Shown here: piece by piece, positions 7,639 through 17,800 of the stretch | Layout: the number at the start of each line of letters is the position of its first letter | Numbering within the stretch: position 1 is the stretch's first letter | Origin: CAUZIZ01 sp965218775 | GTDB lineage: Bacteria; Acidobacteriota; UBA6911; RPQK01; JAJDTT01 | Length of the DNA: 64,000 bases | Direction: 5' to 3' | Assembly (NCBI GenBank): GCA_965218775.1 | Contig: CBDCLS010000005.1 | Span: forward strand, 1,736,001 to 1,800,000 | Translations under genes and position numbers: made by a program | Notes under the pieces: generated by a model | Told to the model about the DNA's origin: nothing | Database searches by the model: none | Seen by the model: only the letters and a program-made list of their open reading frames with translations

Positions 7639-8316
7639 ATGGCGGGGAATGACAACATCGTTAAACGGACGCTTCTTTCTGAAAAGACCCGGGAGAATAG
7701 CGGCGCTATCGCTCTTCTGAGTGCCATGATCGTTTCGGCGGTGTCCTTGCTCTGCTGGAGAGAATATCCAGGGCTCTTTTCGACACTGGCAGCAATTCCT
7801 GAGCGGGTCAACGAACATCAGGAGTATTGGCGACTCGTTACCGCCATAGGGGTACACTCGGACTGGAGGCATTTGGTTTCGAATGTAGCTTTTCTGACCC
7901 TCTTCAGCTACTTGCTCTATGGGTATTTCGGATTCTGGGTCTACCCTTTTGGGGTGCTTGTCCTCGGATCGCTCACCAACTACCTGGCCTTACTGACCTA
8001 CCCACCTCAAATTAGCCTGCTAGGTGCTTCTGGGGTCACCTATCTCATGGCGGGCTTCTGGCTGACCATCTACATCCTCATCGAGCGGAGCCGCTCCTTC
8101 CGCCAGCGATTGCTTCGCAGTTTTGGGTTTGGCCTGATCGTCCTGATACCGACGACTCTGCAACAGAATGTCAGCTATCGCACACATGCCATCGGCTTTG
8201 GGCTCGGCGCGATCATGGCGCTGCTCTACTTCCAGAAGAAGAAGGCAGAGATTCGCGCGGCTGAGGTGGTTGAGTGGGAGGAAGATCCGGACGAAAGAAG
8301 ATCCTATGTGATGTGA
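7639..8316 (+). CDS. Rhomboid-family intramembrane serine protease
   Basis: 225 residues with about six membrane segments. Rhomboids cleave transmembrane helices inside the bilayer using a Ser-His dyad. Visible signatures: H-S-D-W-R-H-L-V-S-N (residues 73-82, the loop/TM2 HxxxxHxxxN motif), GASG with the nucleophile Ser131, and His183 in SYRTHAIGFGLG. The last 25 residues are a charged cytosolic tail. Length is usual for a bacterial six-helix rhomboid. It stands between an R1 repeat and a convergent zincin gene that ends 27 nt away. The substrate is unknown. Confidence 0.85.
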   Translation: MAGNDNIVKRTLLSEKTRENSGAIALLSAMIVSAVSLLCWREYPGLFSTLAAIPERVNEHQEYWRLVTAIGVHSDWRHLVSNVAFLTLFSYLLYGYFGFWVYPFGVLVLGSLTNYLALLTYPPQISLLGASGVTYLMAGFWLTIYILIERSRSFRQRLLRSFGFGLIVLIPTTLQQNVSYRTHAIGFGLGAIMALLYFQKKKAEIRAAEVVEWEEDPDERRSYVM

Positions 8317-8343
8317 GGCACCTGGTCCTCGGCTGCAGTCGAT

Positions 8344-9105
8344 TCAGTCCGTTTCGGCAGCCGGTTCGAGCCAGTCCATGGGCGCCCACCATTCCTTGCC
8401 CTGAGCGGTCCTGACTGCGATTCGGGGTGAGGGTCTTCTCAGTGGCCGAACCAGCGTTACGATCTCCCCTCGTTTCAGCCTATCGTCGAATCGGTAAATT
8501 ACACGCAGCTTACTTCCGTTGGGAGCCAGCCGGAGTCGCTCGTGATGAAGGTCGCGAATCAGAATAGTAGGACTGAAGGTACGGTGCTTTCGACATCGGA
8601 TCTGCCTGCCTTCAACTGCGAAACCTAGAGACCTGACTCGCTTCAACGCCCACCTATTTGCTCCGACCTCTCCTTCGCGTGGATGAAGTCCCAGATGGTA
8701 GCGCCGATAGTGGTGTAGTTCATGCGCGAAGAGGTCGGCCAGGTGATCGCGAAAGGATTGGTAGCTGTGCTCGAATCCGCTCCTGTCACGGGCCCGCATC
8801 GGGTAGGTCAGCCGCGCACCAATCAGGACTCGGATCAGGCGATAGCGCTGAGGCAGATCGGCGGGTGTCTCGAATCGAGTGCTGATCCCCCAATGGCCCC
8901 TTCGGGCACGAAAACTGTCGGGGTTCTGCCATAGGCGATAGTAGACCCCGCGCCAGCTTCGACTTCGCCGGAGCAAATAGACGCAGGTAACCAGTGCCTC
9001 GATTGGAGTGCCCAGAACGACCGAGCTCAGCACCTCCTGGACTTCCTTCTCGCTTGACTCCAGTTTTCCGAGCGCTCCAGGCTCAGCGAATAGGTGGGCT
9101 TTCAT
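8344..9105 (-). CDS. Putative zinc metalloprotease-like protein (HEXXH)
   Basis: 253 residues, not assigned to a known family. The clear feature is DLFAHELHHYRRYHLG: H128-E129-x-x-H132 (preceded by another His at 131), followed 14 residues later by E146-x-x-A149-N150. That is the HEXXH...ExxA arrangement of gluzincin and SprT-like zinc peptidases. No signal peptide or membrane segment is evident, so it is probably cytoplasmic. The sequence is very Arg-rich. The C-terminal 80 residues (from about 175) look like a small beta domain. It has the right residues for zinc catalysis, but no activity can be claimed. Confidence 0.55.
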   Translation of the reverse strand: MKAHLFAEPGALGKLESSEKEVQEVLSSVVLGTPIEALVTCVYLLRRSRSWRGVYYRLWQNPDSFRARRGHWGISTRFETPADLPQRYRLIRVLIGARLTYPMRARDRSGFEHSYQSFRDHLADLFAHELHHYRRYHLGLHPREGEVGANRWALKRVRSLGFAVEGRQIRCRKHRTFSPTILIRDLHHERLRLAPNGSKLRVIYRFDDRLKRGEIVTLVRPLRRPSPRIAVRTAQGKEWWAPMDWLEPAAETD

Positions 9106-9134
9106 GGATACTTTTGAGTCGTACTGGCCTTCGT

Positions 9135-9213
9135 CGTGGCGGTGGTGTCCAGGCCGCCGTCCGTCGTGCTAGGCTCGACTCGGGATACTTCGGCCTGGAG
9201 GCCAAAGTTACGC
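9135..9213 (-). repeat. R2 foldback repeat, inverted copy
   Basis: The complement reads from CGTAACTTTGGCCTCCAGG to CGGCCTGGACACCACCGCC and matches the complete copy at 375-458, with a diverged centre. It begins 4 nt from the stop codon of the TPR gene and occupies most of the space between that gene and the zincin gene. Confidence 0.65.
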
Positions 9214-9216
9214 CAG

Positions 9217-9993
9217 CTACCGGAGCTCCCGCATCAGTTTGCTGCACGCCACCAGTGTAGCGGGATCGTCCGACGTCAGCGGTTCCAACCCTGAAGCGTG
9301 TTCAAGCCGCTCTAGAGCCTCGCCCTTGCGACCCGCCTTGTTGAGGGCCAGGGCCAGTTCGTAATGGTAGAGAATGAGATTGGGTCGGAGGTCGACTGCC
9401 TTCTGGTAGGCGGAAGCCGCCTTCTCAAAGCTCACATCTCGAGGCAGCCCTCCGAAGAGCAGTCTTGCCGCGGCCCGTTCCAGAAAGTTGGCATCGGCTA
9501 TCTTGTAATACCAATTGGCCAGGACGTACCAGGCGCGATGATGGCTGGGATCCTTCTCCAGGGTAATTTCAACTCTGTCCCTGATCTTTCTGGCCAATCG
9601 TGCCTTCTGGCGGGCACCCGAGATCATTGCGATTCCCCCACATGCCCAGGCCATGACGAAGTTCGACTCGGGGTCATCGGGTCGCTGCTCCAGGGCTCTC
9701 TCGGCCAGCTCCAATGCCTGCCGATAGTGCTGCTCGCGCGCTGATTCACTCTGCCTCTTGCCCACCTGGCCGTGAAGATAACTAGCGGCGCACAAGGCAT
9801 CGAAGTGACTGGGCTCCGCTTGAAGCACTTTGCGGTAGAGTGCTAACGCCTCCCGATCTCGGTGCTCAGCCTGGAGCTCCCGAGCCGATTCCAACAATTC
9901 CCGAGGGCTCGGAGCGGACTGACCGAGGGCGAAGGAATTCCACGGCGAGAAGAGGAGGAGGGTCAAACCGATGGCATAGGCCCTGTAATTCAT
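9217..9993 (-). CDS. Exported TPR protein resembling the RMDN family
   Basis: 258 residues with a cleavable-looking signal peptide ending NSFALGQSA. Several TPR helix pairs follow: about residues 33-66, 85-115 and 190-250. The middle portion (WYVLANWYYKIADAN, then LFGGLP) resembles RMDN1-type TPR proteins known from mitochondria and some bacteria. TPR proteins act as scaffolds, here probably in the periplasm. It is divergent from the TauE/SafE gene. The function is unknown. Confidence 0.6.
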   Translation of the reverse strand: MNYRAYAIGLTLLLFSPWNSFALGQSAPSPRELLESARELQAEHRDREALALYRKVLQAEPSHFDALCAASYLHGQVGKRQSESAREQHYRQALELAERALEQRPDDPESNFVMAWACGGIAMISGARQKARLARKIRDRVEITLEKDPSHHRAWYVLANWYYKIADANFLERAAARLLFGGLPRDVSFEKAASAYQKAVDLRPNLILYHYELALALNKAGRKGEALERLEHASGLEPLTSDDPATLVACSKLMRELR

Positions 9994-10132
9994 CTTCCTT
10001 CCGAATCAAACACGTCCCAACTTCTAGGACAGGCAAAGATCTTAAACCAAGCATGGTGCCCGGAGCTAGGGGTTGAAATCTCCAAGGAGGTGTGACATAA
10101 GCTGCGCAGGTTGCAGGTCGTACTTCAAAATT

Positions 10133-10885
10133 GTGAGTGACTGGATCCAGTATCCCATCCTCGTCGTCGTCGGCTTTGTTGCCGGTGTCCTCAACGTGAT
10201 TGCGGGCGGTGGATCGTTCCTGACGCTTCCCATCCTTATCTTCATTGGACTTCCTGCAACGGTAGCCAACGGAACCAACCGCGTCGGCATCCTGCTCCAG
10301 AACATGGGGGCTGTCTGGGGATTTCACCGTCATCGAGTCCTGGACTGGCGCTGTATCTTGTGGGCGGCTCTGCCTGCCACCCTGGGGTCGATCCTCGGGA
10401 CCTGGGCGGCCTTGGAAGTGGGGGATGCGACCTTCAAGAAAATCCTGGCTTTTCTCATGATCGGCGTCAGCCTTTGGACGCTTTGGGATCCTCTGAGTCG
10501 ACGAGACAAAGGCATCGGAGATTCACAAACGGTCCATATCGCTGCCCTCGCCCTCGGTTTCTTTCTGGTGGGCATCTATGGCGGCTTCGTGCAAGCCGGT
10601 GTCGGCTTTCTGGTCTTGGCGAGTACCACCGTGGCGGGTCTCGACCTGGTCCGGGGAAACGCGGTCAAAGTGCTGAGCATCCTCGCCTTCACCGTCGTCT
10701 CACTGCTTCTATTCGCCTCCCAGGGCAAAGTTGAGTGGATCACCGGCCTGGTGCTTGCCCTAGGAACCTTTTCCGGAGGTTTGGTCGGTGTCCGCCTGAC
10801 AGTCCTGAAGGGTCATGGATGGATCAAGCAGTTCGTGACGGCCGCCATTATCATCCTGGCTCTGAAGCTTCTACTCACCGGCTAA
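10133..10885 (+). CDS. TauE/SafE-family anion exporter
   Basis: 250 residues from the GTG at 10133; a TTG at 10073 would add 20 residues, including three cysteines, that do not resemble the family. About eight membrane helices in two halves. The N-terminal repeat VGFVAGVLNVIAGGGSFLTL with VANGTNRVGILLQNMG is diagnostic of TauE/SafE transporters, which export sulfite, sulfoacetate or related organosulfur anions. The second half starts near YGGFVQAGVGFLVLAST. The substrate cannot be told from the sequence, and no sulfur-metabolism gene is adjacent. An AAGGAGG at 10084-10090 is too far upstream to serve the GTG. Confidence 0.82.
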   Translation: MSDWIQYPILVVVGFVAGVLNVIAGGGSFLTLPILIFIGLPATVANGTNRVGILLQNMGAVWGFHRHRVLDWRCILWAALPATLGSILGTWAALEVGDATFKKILAFLMIGVSLWTLWDPLSRRDKGIGDSQTVHIAALALGFFLVGIYGGFVQAGVGFLVLASTTVAGLDLVRGNAVKVLSILAFTVVSLLLFASQGKVEWITGLVLALGTFSGGLVGVRLTVLKGHGWIKQFVTAAIIILALKLLLTG

Positions 10886-11140
10886 GTACACTGGTTCGTT
10901 CTCCGTCCCGATGCAATCCGCACAGAGGTTTACAAAACCGAATCCTGGCATTATCCTTTGTGGGTCGCCCAGCTGAGCCTGGTCCTTGGTGAAGTGGTTC
11001 GAAGCTTTTCTTCCAACGCGTGGCGACGGCGGCCGAAACGTACCCAGGACGGTACGTCTGCAGGGGCCGAGAAACTGAATTGCAGCCACGAAAACAGGCT
11101 GCGACGCTGACCAGGCTGATGAGACACGAGGAGTTTGTAA

Positions 11141-11461
11141 ATGAGCAAGATTTTTGTCGGAAACCTCAACTTCAATCTTGAAGAAGGTGTTCTGGAGACT
11201 TTTATTCGAGACGCGGGTGTCGAGGTCCAGAACGTCAACATAATTAGAGACGCATATTCCGGGAGATCTCGGGGATTCGGCTTCGTGGAACTGGAAGAGG
11301 CTCAAGACGTGGATGAAGCCATTTCAACCCTGAACGGCAAAGACCTCGACGGCCGGCAGCTACGAGTCGACCGAGCCCACGAGCGCGATTCACGCCCCCG
11401 CGACGGCGGCGGCCGCGGCGGCGGCGGCGGCGGCGGCGGCTTCAAGTCGCGGGACTGGTAA
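11141..11461 (+). CDS. Glycine-rich RRM RNA-binding protein
   Basis: 106 residues: one RNA-recognition motif (residues 3-80) with RNP2 IFVGNLNF and RNP1 SRGFGFVEL, both including the aromatic residues that stack on RNA, then an Arg/Gly tail with an eight-glycine run. Proteins of this shape (cyanobacterial Rbp type) bind single-stranded RNA and are often cold-induced. An AGGAG lies 7 nt before the ATG. The 255-nt upstream space holds no gene. It contains a small perfect hairpin (ACGTACC-6 nt-GGTACGT, 11038-11057), which could be part of a long regulated leader. It is transcribed alone. Confidence 0.88.
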   Translation: MSKIFVGNLNFNLEEGVLETFIRDAGVEVQNVNIIRDAYSGRSRGFGFVELEEAQDVDEAISTLNGKDLDGRQLRVDRAHERDSRPRDGGGRGGGGGGGGFKSRDW

Positions 11462-11530
11462 CACCTTACGTAACATCCTAAACGGCGTAGACTTCGCGAA
11501 TGTGGGGTCTAGGTCGATCTGTGCCTTCAG

Positions 11531-11690
11531 GGTCGCACGTCCCTAAGAGGTCGCACGTCTGAAGTTTGAACGTCGCACGTCTCTTAGCCGGCAGCAGACC
11601 GCTTTGGAACTGACGGCAGCGGAAACCTGAAGTTGGAAAACCTACCACCGGTGCCCATGACCTGGGACGTGCGACGTTCAGACATGCGAC
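11531..11690 (+). repeat. R1 foldback repeat, ORF-less copy
   Basis: Left end GGTCGCACGTCCC, with a second internal end GGTCGCACGTCTGAAG, and right end GGGACGTGCGACGTTCAGAC. The core shares GCCGGCAGCAGACCGC, GGAACTGACGGCAGCGG and CACCGGTG with the other copies. It lies in the gap between the RRM and M81 genes, ending 40 nt before the M81 start. Confidence 0.78.
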
Positions 11691-11730
11691 TCTAAATGTC
11701 CCTAACCACCTCAATGTTCCCTTCTAGAAA

Positions 11731-13221
11731 ATGAAGCGAGTCGGCCTGGTCTCTTTCATCCACGAATCGAATACTTTCAACCCGGTCTTTACTACGCGGG
11801 AGATGTTTGACGATAGCGTGGTGTTTGGGGAGGAGGTTATTCATCGATGGGGTGAGGCGCACCATGAAGTCGGTGGAATGATTGAAGAGGCGGCTCGTGT
11901 TGGAGCCGAGTTGGTACCACTTGTGGCCGCTTGGGTCATGCCGGCGGGGCCGCTGCTGGAGCGGGCCTATGAGGGGATTCTGGAGGAGATTCTGACGCGG
12001 GTCTCTGGGGAGTCTCTGGATGGGATACTGCTTTCCCTTCATGGAGCCATGGTTAGCAGCCACATCCGGGATGCCGATGGGAATACCGCGGCGAGGATTC
12101 GACAGATGGTGGGGCCTTCACTTCCGGTCGTGCTGACTCTCGACCTGCACGCTAATGTCTCTGCGCGCATGATCGAAAACGTCACGGCCACGACCATCTA
12201 TCGAACCTACCCCCATTTGGACCAGAGGGAGAGAGGCCGGGAGGCAGCCAGAATCCTGAATCAGATTCTGGTGGAGGGGGCTTCCCCGGTTCAAAGTCTG
12301 GTGAAGCCTCCGTTGGCGATCACTATTCTGGCCCAGGAGACCACCAAGGAGCCCATGGCGGGGCTCTATCGAGCACTCGAGGAGACCCTCCAACAGCCGG
12401 GGGTGATCTCCGCCAGTATCGCTCCAGGCTTCGCTTACGCCGACGTTGAGGAGATGGGGACATCGTTTCTCGTCGTTTCCGATGGCAACCCGCAGAAGGC
12501 TCGCGAGGCAGCCGTCAAGCTGGCGGACCAGGCCTGGGGACAGAGGGACAGACTCAACCTCACCGGCACGCCGGTGGAAGAAGCGGTGGAGCAGGTCGTG
12601 CGATCTGAGCTGACACCCATTACTCTACTGGACGCTGGAGACAACGTCGGGGGCGGGAGCCCGGGCGACGGGACCGTGATTTTCCAAGCCCTAGCAGAGG
12701 CCGGTGTCGAGGATGGCTTAGTCGTTCTCTTCGATCCTGCAGCCGTCCAGGCCTGTGCTGCTGCCGGAGTGGGAGAGTCCGTCGCACTCGAGGTCGGCGG
12801 AAAGAGCGACCGTCTTCATGGAGATCCAGTGCCGATCGAGGGTCGGGTCCGCTGTCTTCATGATGGCATGTTTGTCGAGGAGCAGCCCCGACACGGAGGA
12901 AGCCGCATCAACCAGCAGGGTCTCACCGCCGTCGTAGAAACCAGAGAGCGCCACACAGTGGTATTGACCTCGCTCCGCATGGCTCCTTTCAGTCTGGAAC
13001 AGATTCTGAGCCTGGGGGTGAAGCCACGACGCAAGCGAGTCCTGATTGCAAAGGGAGCGATCGCTCCACGGGCAGCCTACGAACCCGTCTCGGCAAGCAT
13101 GCTGGAGGTCGACTCTCCGGGAATCACAGCCGCCAACCCCTCTCGCTTCACCTATCGCTATCGCCTCCAACCGATGTTTCCGTTTGAGCCCGAGACCCCC
13201 TGGGATCCGTCTCTGACGTAG
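11731..13221 (+). CDS. M81-family metallopeptidase (MlrC-like)
   Basis: 496 residues, normal for the family. MlrC, the founding member, is a zinc peptidase that degrades the linearised microcystin product; most homologues have unknown substrates. Hallmarks here are FIHESNTFNP (residues 9-18), ILLSLHGAMVS near residue 98, TLDLHANVS near residue 133 and the C-terminal MlrC domain with DAGDNVGGGSPGDG near residue 306. No signal peptide is evident, so the protein is probably cytosolic. The gene is monocistronic, with an R1 repeat upstream and a 194-nt space before the RND operon. Confidence 0.85.
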   Translation: MKRVGLVSFIHESNTFNPVFTTREMFDDSVVFGEEVIHRWGEAHHEVGGMIEEAARVGAELVPLVAAWVMPAGPLLERAYEGILEEILTRVSGESLDGILLSLHGAMVSSHIRDADGNTAARIRQMVGPSLPVVLTLDLHANVSARMIENVTATTIYRTYPHLDQRERGREAARILNQILVEGASPVQSLVKPPLAITILAQETTKEPMAGLYRALEETLQQPGVISASIAPGFAYADVEEMGTSFLVVSDGNPQKAREAAVKLADQAWGQRDRLNLTGTPVEEAVEQVVRSELTPITLLDAGDNVGGGSPGDGTVIFQALAEAGVEDGLVVLFDPAAVQACAAAGVGESVALEVGGKSDRLHGDPVPIEGRVRCLHDGMFVEEQPRHGGSRINQQGLTAVVETRERHTVVLTSLRMAPFSLEQILSLGVKPRRKRVLIAKGAIAPRAAYEPVSASMLEVDSPGITAANPSRFTYRYRLQPMFPFEPETPWDPSLT

Positions 13222-13415
13222 CAAGAGCCCGGCTCTGGAACTTTTACACGGCAGGCTGCGTACTGCTCAGTATGCGCGGAAGGTCTTCTGGAAGTGCGAC
13301 CTTCAATTTGGTTAGAATTGGCAGGTAAGCGCGAACCAGCCATGACAACTGCGCGATCTGTTCTGGCTCCCACTGGTTTCTCGCGCGTCACGAAGCACAA
13401 AGGAGCGGTCCTACC

Positions 13416-14621
13416 GTGAATATCCGAGTCAAAGTTTATGGCTTCATCGCTCTCGTGGTCCTGGCCCTGGGGGCATGGTATGTGGCCGCGAAGTACTACC
13501 CCGGTGATGACGTTGCCAAGGCGGACTCCGAAGCCGATGGCGATGCTGAAGAGGCCCCTGTGCCGGTCCGGCTGGAGGCCGCGCGGAAAGGACCGATCTC
13601 ATCCTTCCTGACCTCGACCTCGAACCTCCGTCCTCTGCGGGATGTTGTGCTGACGACTCAGGCAACTGGTGTGGTCAAGAAAGTTCTGGTCGAGGAAGGT
13701 GATCGAGTCGGGAATGGCAGGCTCCTGTGCCTGCTCGATGACACAGAGCTGCTGATTCGCCTGAAGCTGACCGAGCAAAAGCTGGCGCAGGCCAAGCTTC
13801 AACTCGAAAAGGCCCACATCAGGGAGCGAAAGGCGCAGATTCAAATCGCCAATACCAAAGTTGAACTGACGCGGAAGGAAGACGCCTACGCCGACAAGCT
13901 GGTAAGCGAAGAGGAGGTGGCAGCGCTTCGCTACCGAGTCCAGGAGCTGGAGCAAGATGAGCAAGTTGCAGCATCGGAGGTCCGGGAGTTCGGCCACCGG
14001 GTTGAAGAACTGGGAGCAGAAGGGGAACAAGTCGAGCTTGAAGTCTCACGCACTCGAATATCGGCTCCTTTCGGAGGATACATCACCCATCGCACTGTTG
14101 AGATTGGGCAAACCGTGCGCAACCTCGATGCCCTCTTCCGTCTTGGCGCCTTTTCTCCTCTCTTCGCCGACGTTCATCTTTCCGAGCGGGAAGCCGCCCG
14201 GATCAACCCTGGTCAGACCGCTATGGTCAGCCTTGGCTCAGCCGGAACCGATCGGATTCAGGGCAAGGTCGTCCGAATCAGTCCCATCGTCGATGACGCT
14301 ACCGGAACGGTGAAGGTCACGGTCAACCTGCCTCCTTCGGGTAAATCCTTCAAGCCAGGGGCTTTCGTCCGAGTCGACATCGAAACCGATACTCGATTGG
14401 AGGCCCTTCTCATTCCCAAGCGTGCCCTCCTTGAAGAGGATGGCAAGAACTTCGTGTTCGTGGTCCAGGGAACAACCGCGGACCGCCGAAAAATCACGCT
14501 AGGCTATAGTGACGACCAGGACGTCGAGGTACGCAACGGTGTCTCAGCTGGCGAACAAGTCGTCGTCGCAGGCCAGGGGAACCTGACCCAAGGGGCGAAG
14601 GTGCGGATCGTCGGCAGTTGA
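13416..14621 (+). CDS. RND efflux periplasmic adaptor (membrane fusion protein)
   Basis: 401 residues from a GTG; AAAGGAG at 13399-13405 is a suitable ribosome-binding site. Residues 8-26 form an N-terminal membrane anchor. A lipoyl/barrel-sandwich half-motif follows (residues 66-105, with VLVEEGDRVGNGRLLCLLDD), then an alpha-helical hairpin (about 107-205), the second lipoyl half (APFGGYITHRTVEIGQTV) and a beta-barrel plus membrane-proximal domain. It would join the inner-membrane RND pump to an outer-membrane channel. It precedes two RND permease genes on the same strand, so one adaptor may serve two pumps or a heteromeric pump. No outer-membrane channel gene is in the cluster. Confidence 0.9.
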   Translation: MNIRVKVYGFIALVVLALGAWYVAAKYYPGDDVAKADSEADGDAEEAPVPVRLEAARKGPISSFLTSTSNLRPLRDVVLTTQATGVVKKVLVEEGDRVGNGRLLCLLDDTELLIRLKLTEQKLAQAKLQLEKAHIRERKAQIQIANTKVELTRKEDAYADKLVSEEEVAALRYRVQELEQDEQVAASEVREFGHRVEELGAEGEQVELEVSRTRISAPFGGYITHRTVEIGQTVRNLDALFRLGAFSPLFADVHLSEREAARINPGQTAMVSLGSAGTDRIQGKVVRISPIVDDATGTVKVTVNLPPSGKSFKPGAFVRVDIETDTRLEALLIPKRALLEEDGKNFVFVVQGTTADRRKITLGYSDDQDVEVRNGVSAGEQVVVAGQGNLTQGAKVRIVGS

Positions 14622-14637
14622 GGTTTGGAAGAGATGC

Positions 14638-14855
14638 GAGATACAAACAACTCTCAAATTCCAAGCACCAAGTTCCAAAGAGGATTCCGACCTGCAGATC
14701 AAAAACAATAGCAAACAATGAAGTTAGCCCGATTTCGGCATGGAGAAGGTTGCCAGAGCCTGGAGAGCACAGCCAGGAGTGGACTCTCCACAACCTTTTG
14801 GTACCTTGGTGCTTGTGATTTGAAATTTGTTTGTATCTTGTATCTTGTATCTTGG
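14638..14855. repeat. R3 foldback repeat, first copy
   Basis: The left arm, beginning GAGATACAAACAAC and containing CAAGCACCAAGTTCC, and the right arm, ending GTATCTTGTATCTTGG, are imperfectly complementary over about 45 nt. The interior (about 120 nt) has no ORF. It fills the gap between the adaptor and the first permease and recurs at 21607-21793. Confidence 0.78.
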
Positions 14856-14885
14856 AATTTTTTCCCGAGTTAACCTCAACGACAA

Positions 14886-17800
14886 ATGTCACTCACCCAA
14901 ACCGCCATCCGGCGTCCCGTGACCGTGTCGATGTTCGTGGTCGCGGTCACCCTCTTCGGCCTGGTGTCGGTCGACCGCCTGGCGCTGAATCTACTTCCCG
15001 ATATCTCCTACCCTTCGCTCACCATCCAGACTGAGTTCGAGGACGCCGCTCCCGAGGAAATCGAGTCGCTGGTCACCCGGCTCATCGAGGAAACCGTGGG
15101 AGTGGTGCCGGGACTGAGACGGCTGAGCTCAGTTTCCCGTTCGGGTCAGTCGGAGGTCGTACTCGAGTTTGCCTGGGACAGCGATATGGACCTGGCAAGT
15201 ATGGACGTCCGGGAGAAACTCGACCTGGTGCGATTCCCTCGCGATGTCGAGAAGCCGGTCATCCTGCGCTTCGATCCTTCCTATGACCCGATCATGCGCC
15301 TCCAGCTCTACGGAGACCTCGGTCTCAGTCGCCTGCGTGATGTGGCCGAACGGCAGGTCAAGAAAAGCCTCGAGTCAACGGCGGGTGTGGCGGCCGTCAA
15401 GGTCGTGGGCGGAAGAGAGGAGCAAATCCGCATCGAGGTGGACGAAAAGCGCCTGGCGGAACTGGGAATACCCATCACCAATGTAGCCAACGTCGTCGAA
15501 CAGGCCAATCTGAACCAGGCCAGCGGCAGCCTCTACGACCTTGATTCCAACTATCTGGTCCGAGTGCTGAACGAATTCAAATCCGTGGACGAGATCAAGA
15601 ACCTCATCATCCGTGACGAAGAAGGGCGTCAGGTGGTCCTGGGCGAAGTGGCCAGAGTTTGGAGAGGGACCAAGGAACGCGAGGTTATCGCCCGTTTCAA
15701 TGGCAAGGAGTGTGTCGAGCTGGGCATCTACAAAGAAGGAGATGCCAATACCGTAACCGTTTCCAAGGCGATCCGCGAGCGCTTGAAAAACCTGACGAAA
15801 GACGAGACCTTTCCCGGTGGAATCGAGCATAGCATCGTCTTTGACCAAGCCGAGTTCATCGACCAGTCTGTCAACAACGTACTGTTTGCAGCCGTGCTGG
15901 GAGGATTGCTGTCGACCCTGGTCCTGTTTCTGTTCCTGCGGGATCTACGCAGCACCTTGATCATCGGTTTCTCCATCCCAATATCGATCATGGCGACCTT
16001 CGCCCTGATGTATCAGACCGGAATCACGCTGAATATCATGTCCCTGGGGGGCATCGCCCTGGGGGTGGGCATGCTGGTGGACAACTCGATCGTCGTCCTC
16101 GAGTCGGTCCATCGCCACCGGGGAAAAGGAACCCCTGCCGACGCCGTCTACAGAGGTACGGTCGAAGTAGGTCGAGCCGTCACCGCATCGACCCTGACCA
16201 CGGTGGCCGTGTTCGTCCCTCTAGTCTTCGTTGAGGGAATTGCGGGCCAGCTGTTCAAGGATCAGGCTCTGACGATTACCTACTCGCTGCTGGCATCCCT
16301 GGCCGTAGCGCTGACATTCATCCCGATGGTCCTCGCCTTCAGGGTCGGCCATCCCGATAGCGCTCCCTCAGATGAACCAACGGGAGAAACAGATCCGCGG
16401 ACAAGCCCTCACCCCAATAGCTTGGCAGGCAAAGCAATCAGCACTGGCCGGAGCCTCTACCGCTTCATCTTTGTCGACCTGATTACGGTTACCCTCACCG
16501 ATTTGCGCCGCCTGTTAGGGCTGCTGGGACGCTTTCTCCTTCGCCTGGTATCACCGACCCTGAACCTGTTCGACAGGGCGTTCGGCGGCTTGCAGTCCAC
16601 GTACCCCAAGCTGCTCCACTGGTCTCTCGACCACAAGCTGGCGGTATTTGGACTCGTGGCCGTGATGGTAGTTTGCTCGATTGGAATCTATGACTTTCTG
16701 GGAGCGGAGCTCATTCCACCCTTGTCACAGGGAGAGTTCTCTTTTGAGATCCGACTGCCCAAGGGTCGACCACTCGAGGTAACAAACCGAGTCATTCGTG
16801 ATCTCGAGGCCAGAGTCGCCACCCTCCCGGGCATAGAGACCGTGTTTTCGAGCGTCGGAGGCAGCAACAAGAACCAGTTCGCCAGCACCGCATTGGAAGA
16901 AAACGTCGGCCAGCTGCGAGTGGTGATGAGCGATCGTCGCGACAAGGTCGCCGAGAAGGCGACAATCCTACGGATACGAGAGGAGCTCGGCCTTTATCCC
17001 GAGATCACCCATAGCTTCAAACGCCCCACCATCTTCAGTTTCCGGACGCCGATCGAAGTCGAGATCTTTGCCTACGACATGGAAGAGCAGCGTAGAGTCG
17101 CCGCCCTTGTCTCGGAGCGCCTGGAAGCGATCGAAGGCCTCAATGACATCGAGAGCTCGACCGAACTCGGAAACCCGGAGATACAGATCCGCTTCAAGCG
17201 GCGGCAGCTGGCGCGCATGGGCCTGGACGAGAGTCAAATTGCTGCCACCCTGCGCAACAAGATCCGGGGAGACGTCGCCTCGCGGTACCGCGAGGGAGAC
17301 AGGCAGATCGACATTCTGGTTCAGGCCGCGGAGATGGACCGTAATACGGTCGACGCCATCAAGGATCTGGTCATCAACGGCTGGGCCGGGACCAACTCCT
17401 CTCCGCAGCGTGACGGCTCCGAGAACCAGAACGCCACCTCGAGCGGTTCCTCGTCAACGACATCCCGGAATGAACAGGGAGGGCAAAGCAGCGGTAACAG
17501 CGCGGCTGACCAATCCCAACAGCAATCGGCCGACAGTCGCCAGATTCCGATCCGACTGGGAGCCGTCGCCGAGGTGCTCAGCTCCAGAGGACCCAGCGAA
17601 ATCCGTCGAATCGGCTCGCAACGGGCCGCGGTCGTGTCGGCCAACCTGGCTGGACAGGACCTCAGTGGGGTGTCGCTCAAAATCCAGGAGGAGCTGGCTC
17701 AGCTGCGCGGACTGATACAGCCCAATACCGTGGTTGCTTTGGGAGGCCAGAACGAAGAACTGGAAACCTCCTACCGTAGTCTAGTGTTTGCGCTGGCATT

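Noticed and set aside
11478..11714. Small open frames inside the R1 repeat (also near 4.3, 7.5, 39.8 and 53.4 kb)
   Set aside because: They consist only of repeat text, have no ribosome-binding site and change frame between copies.
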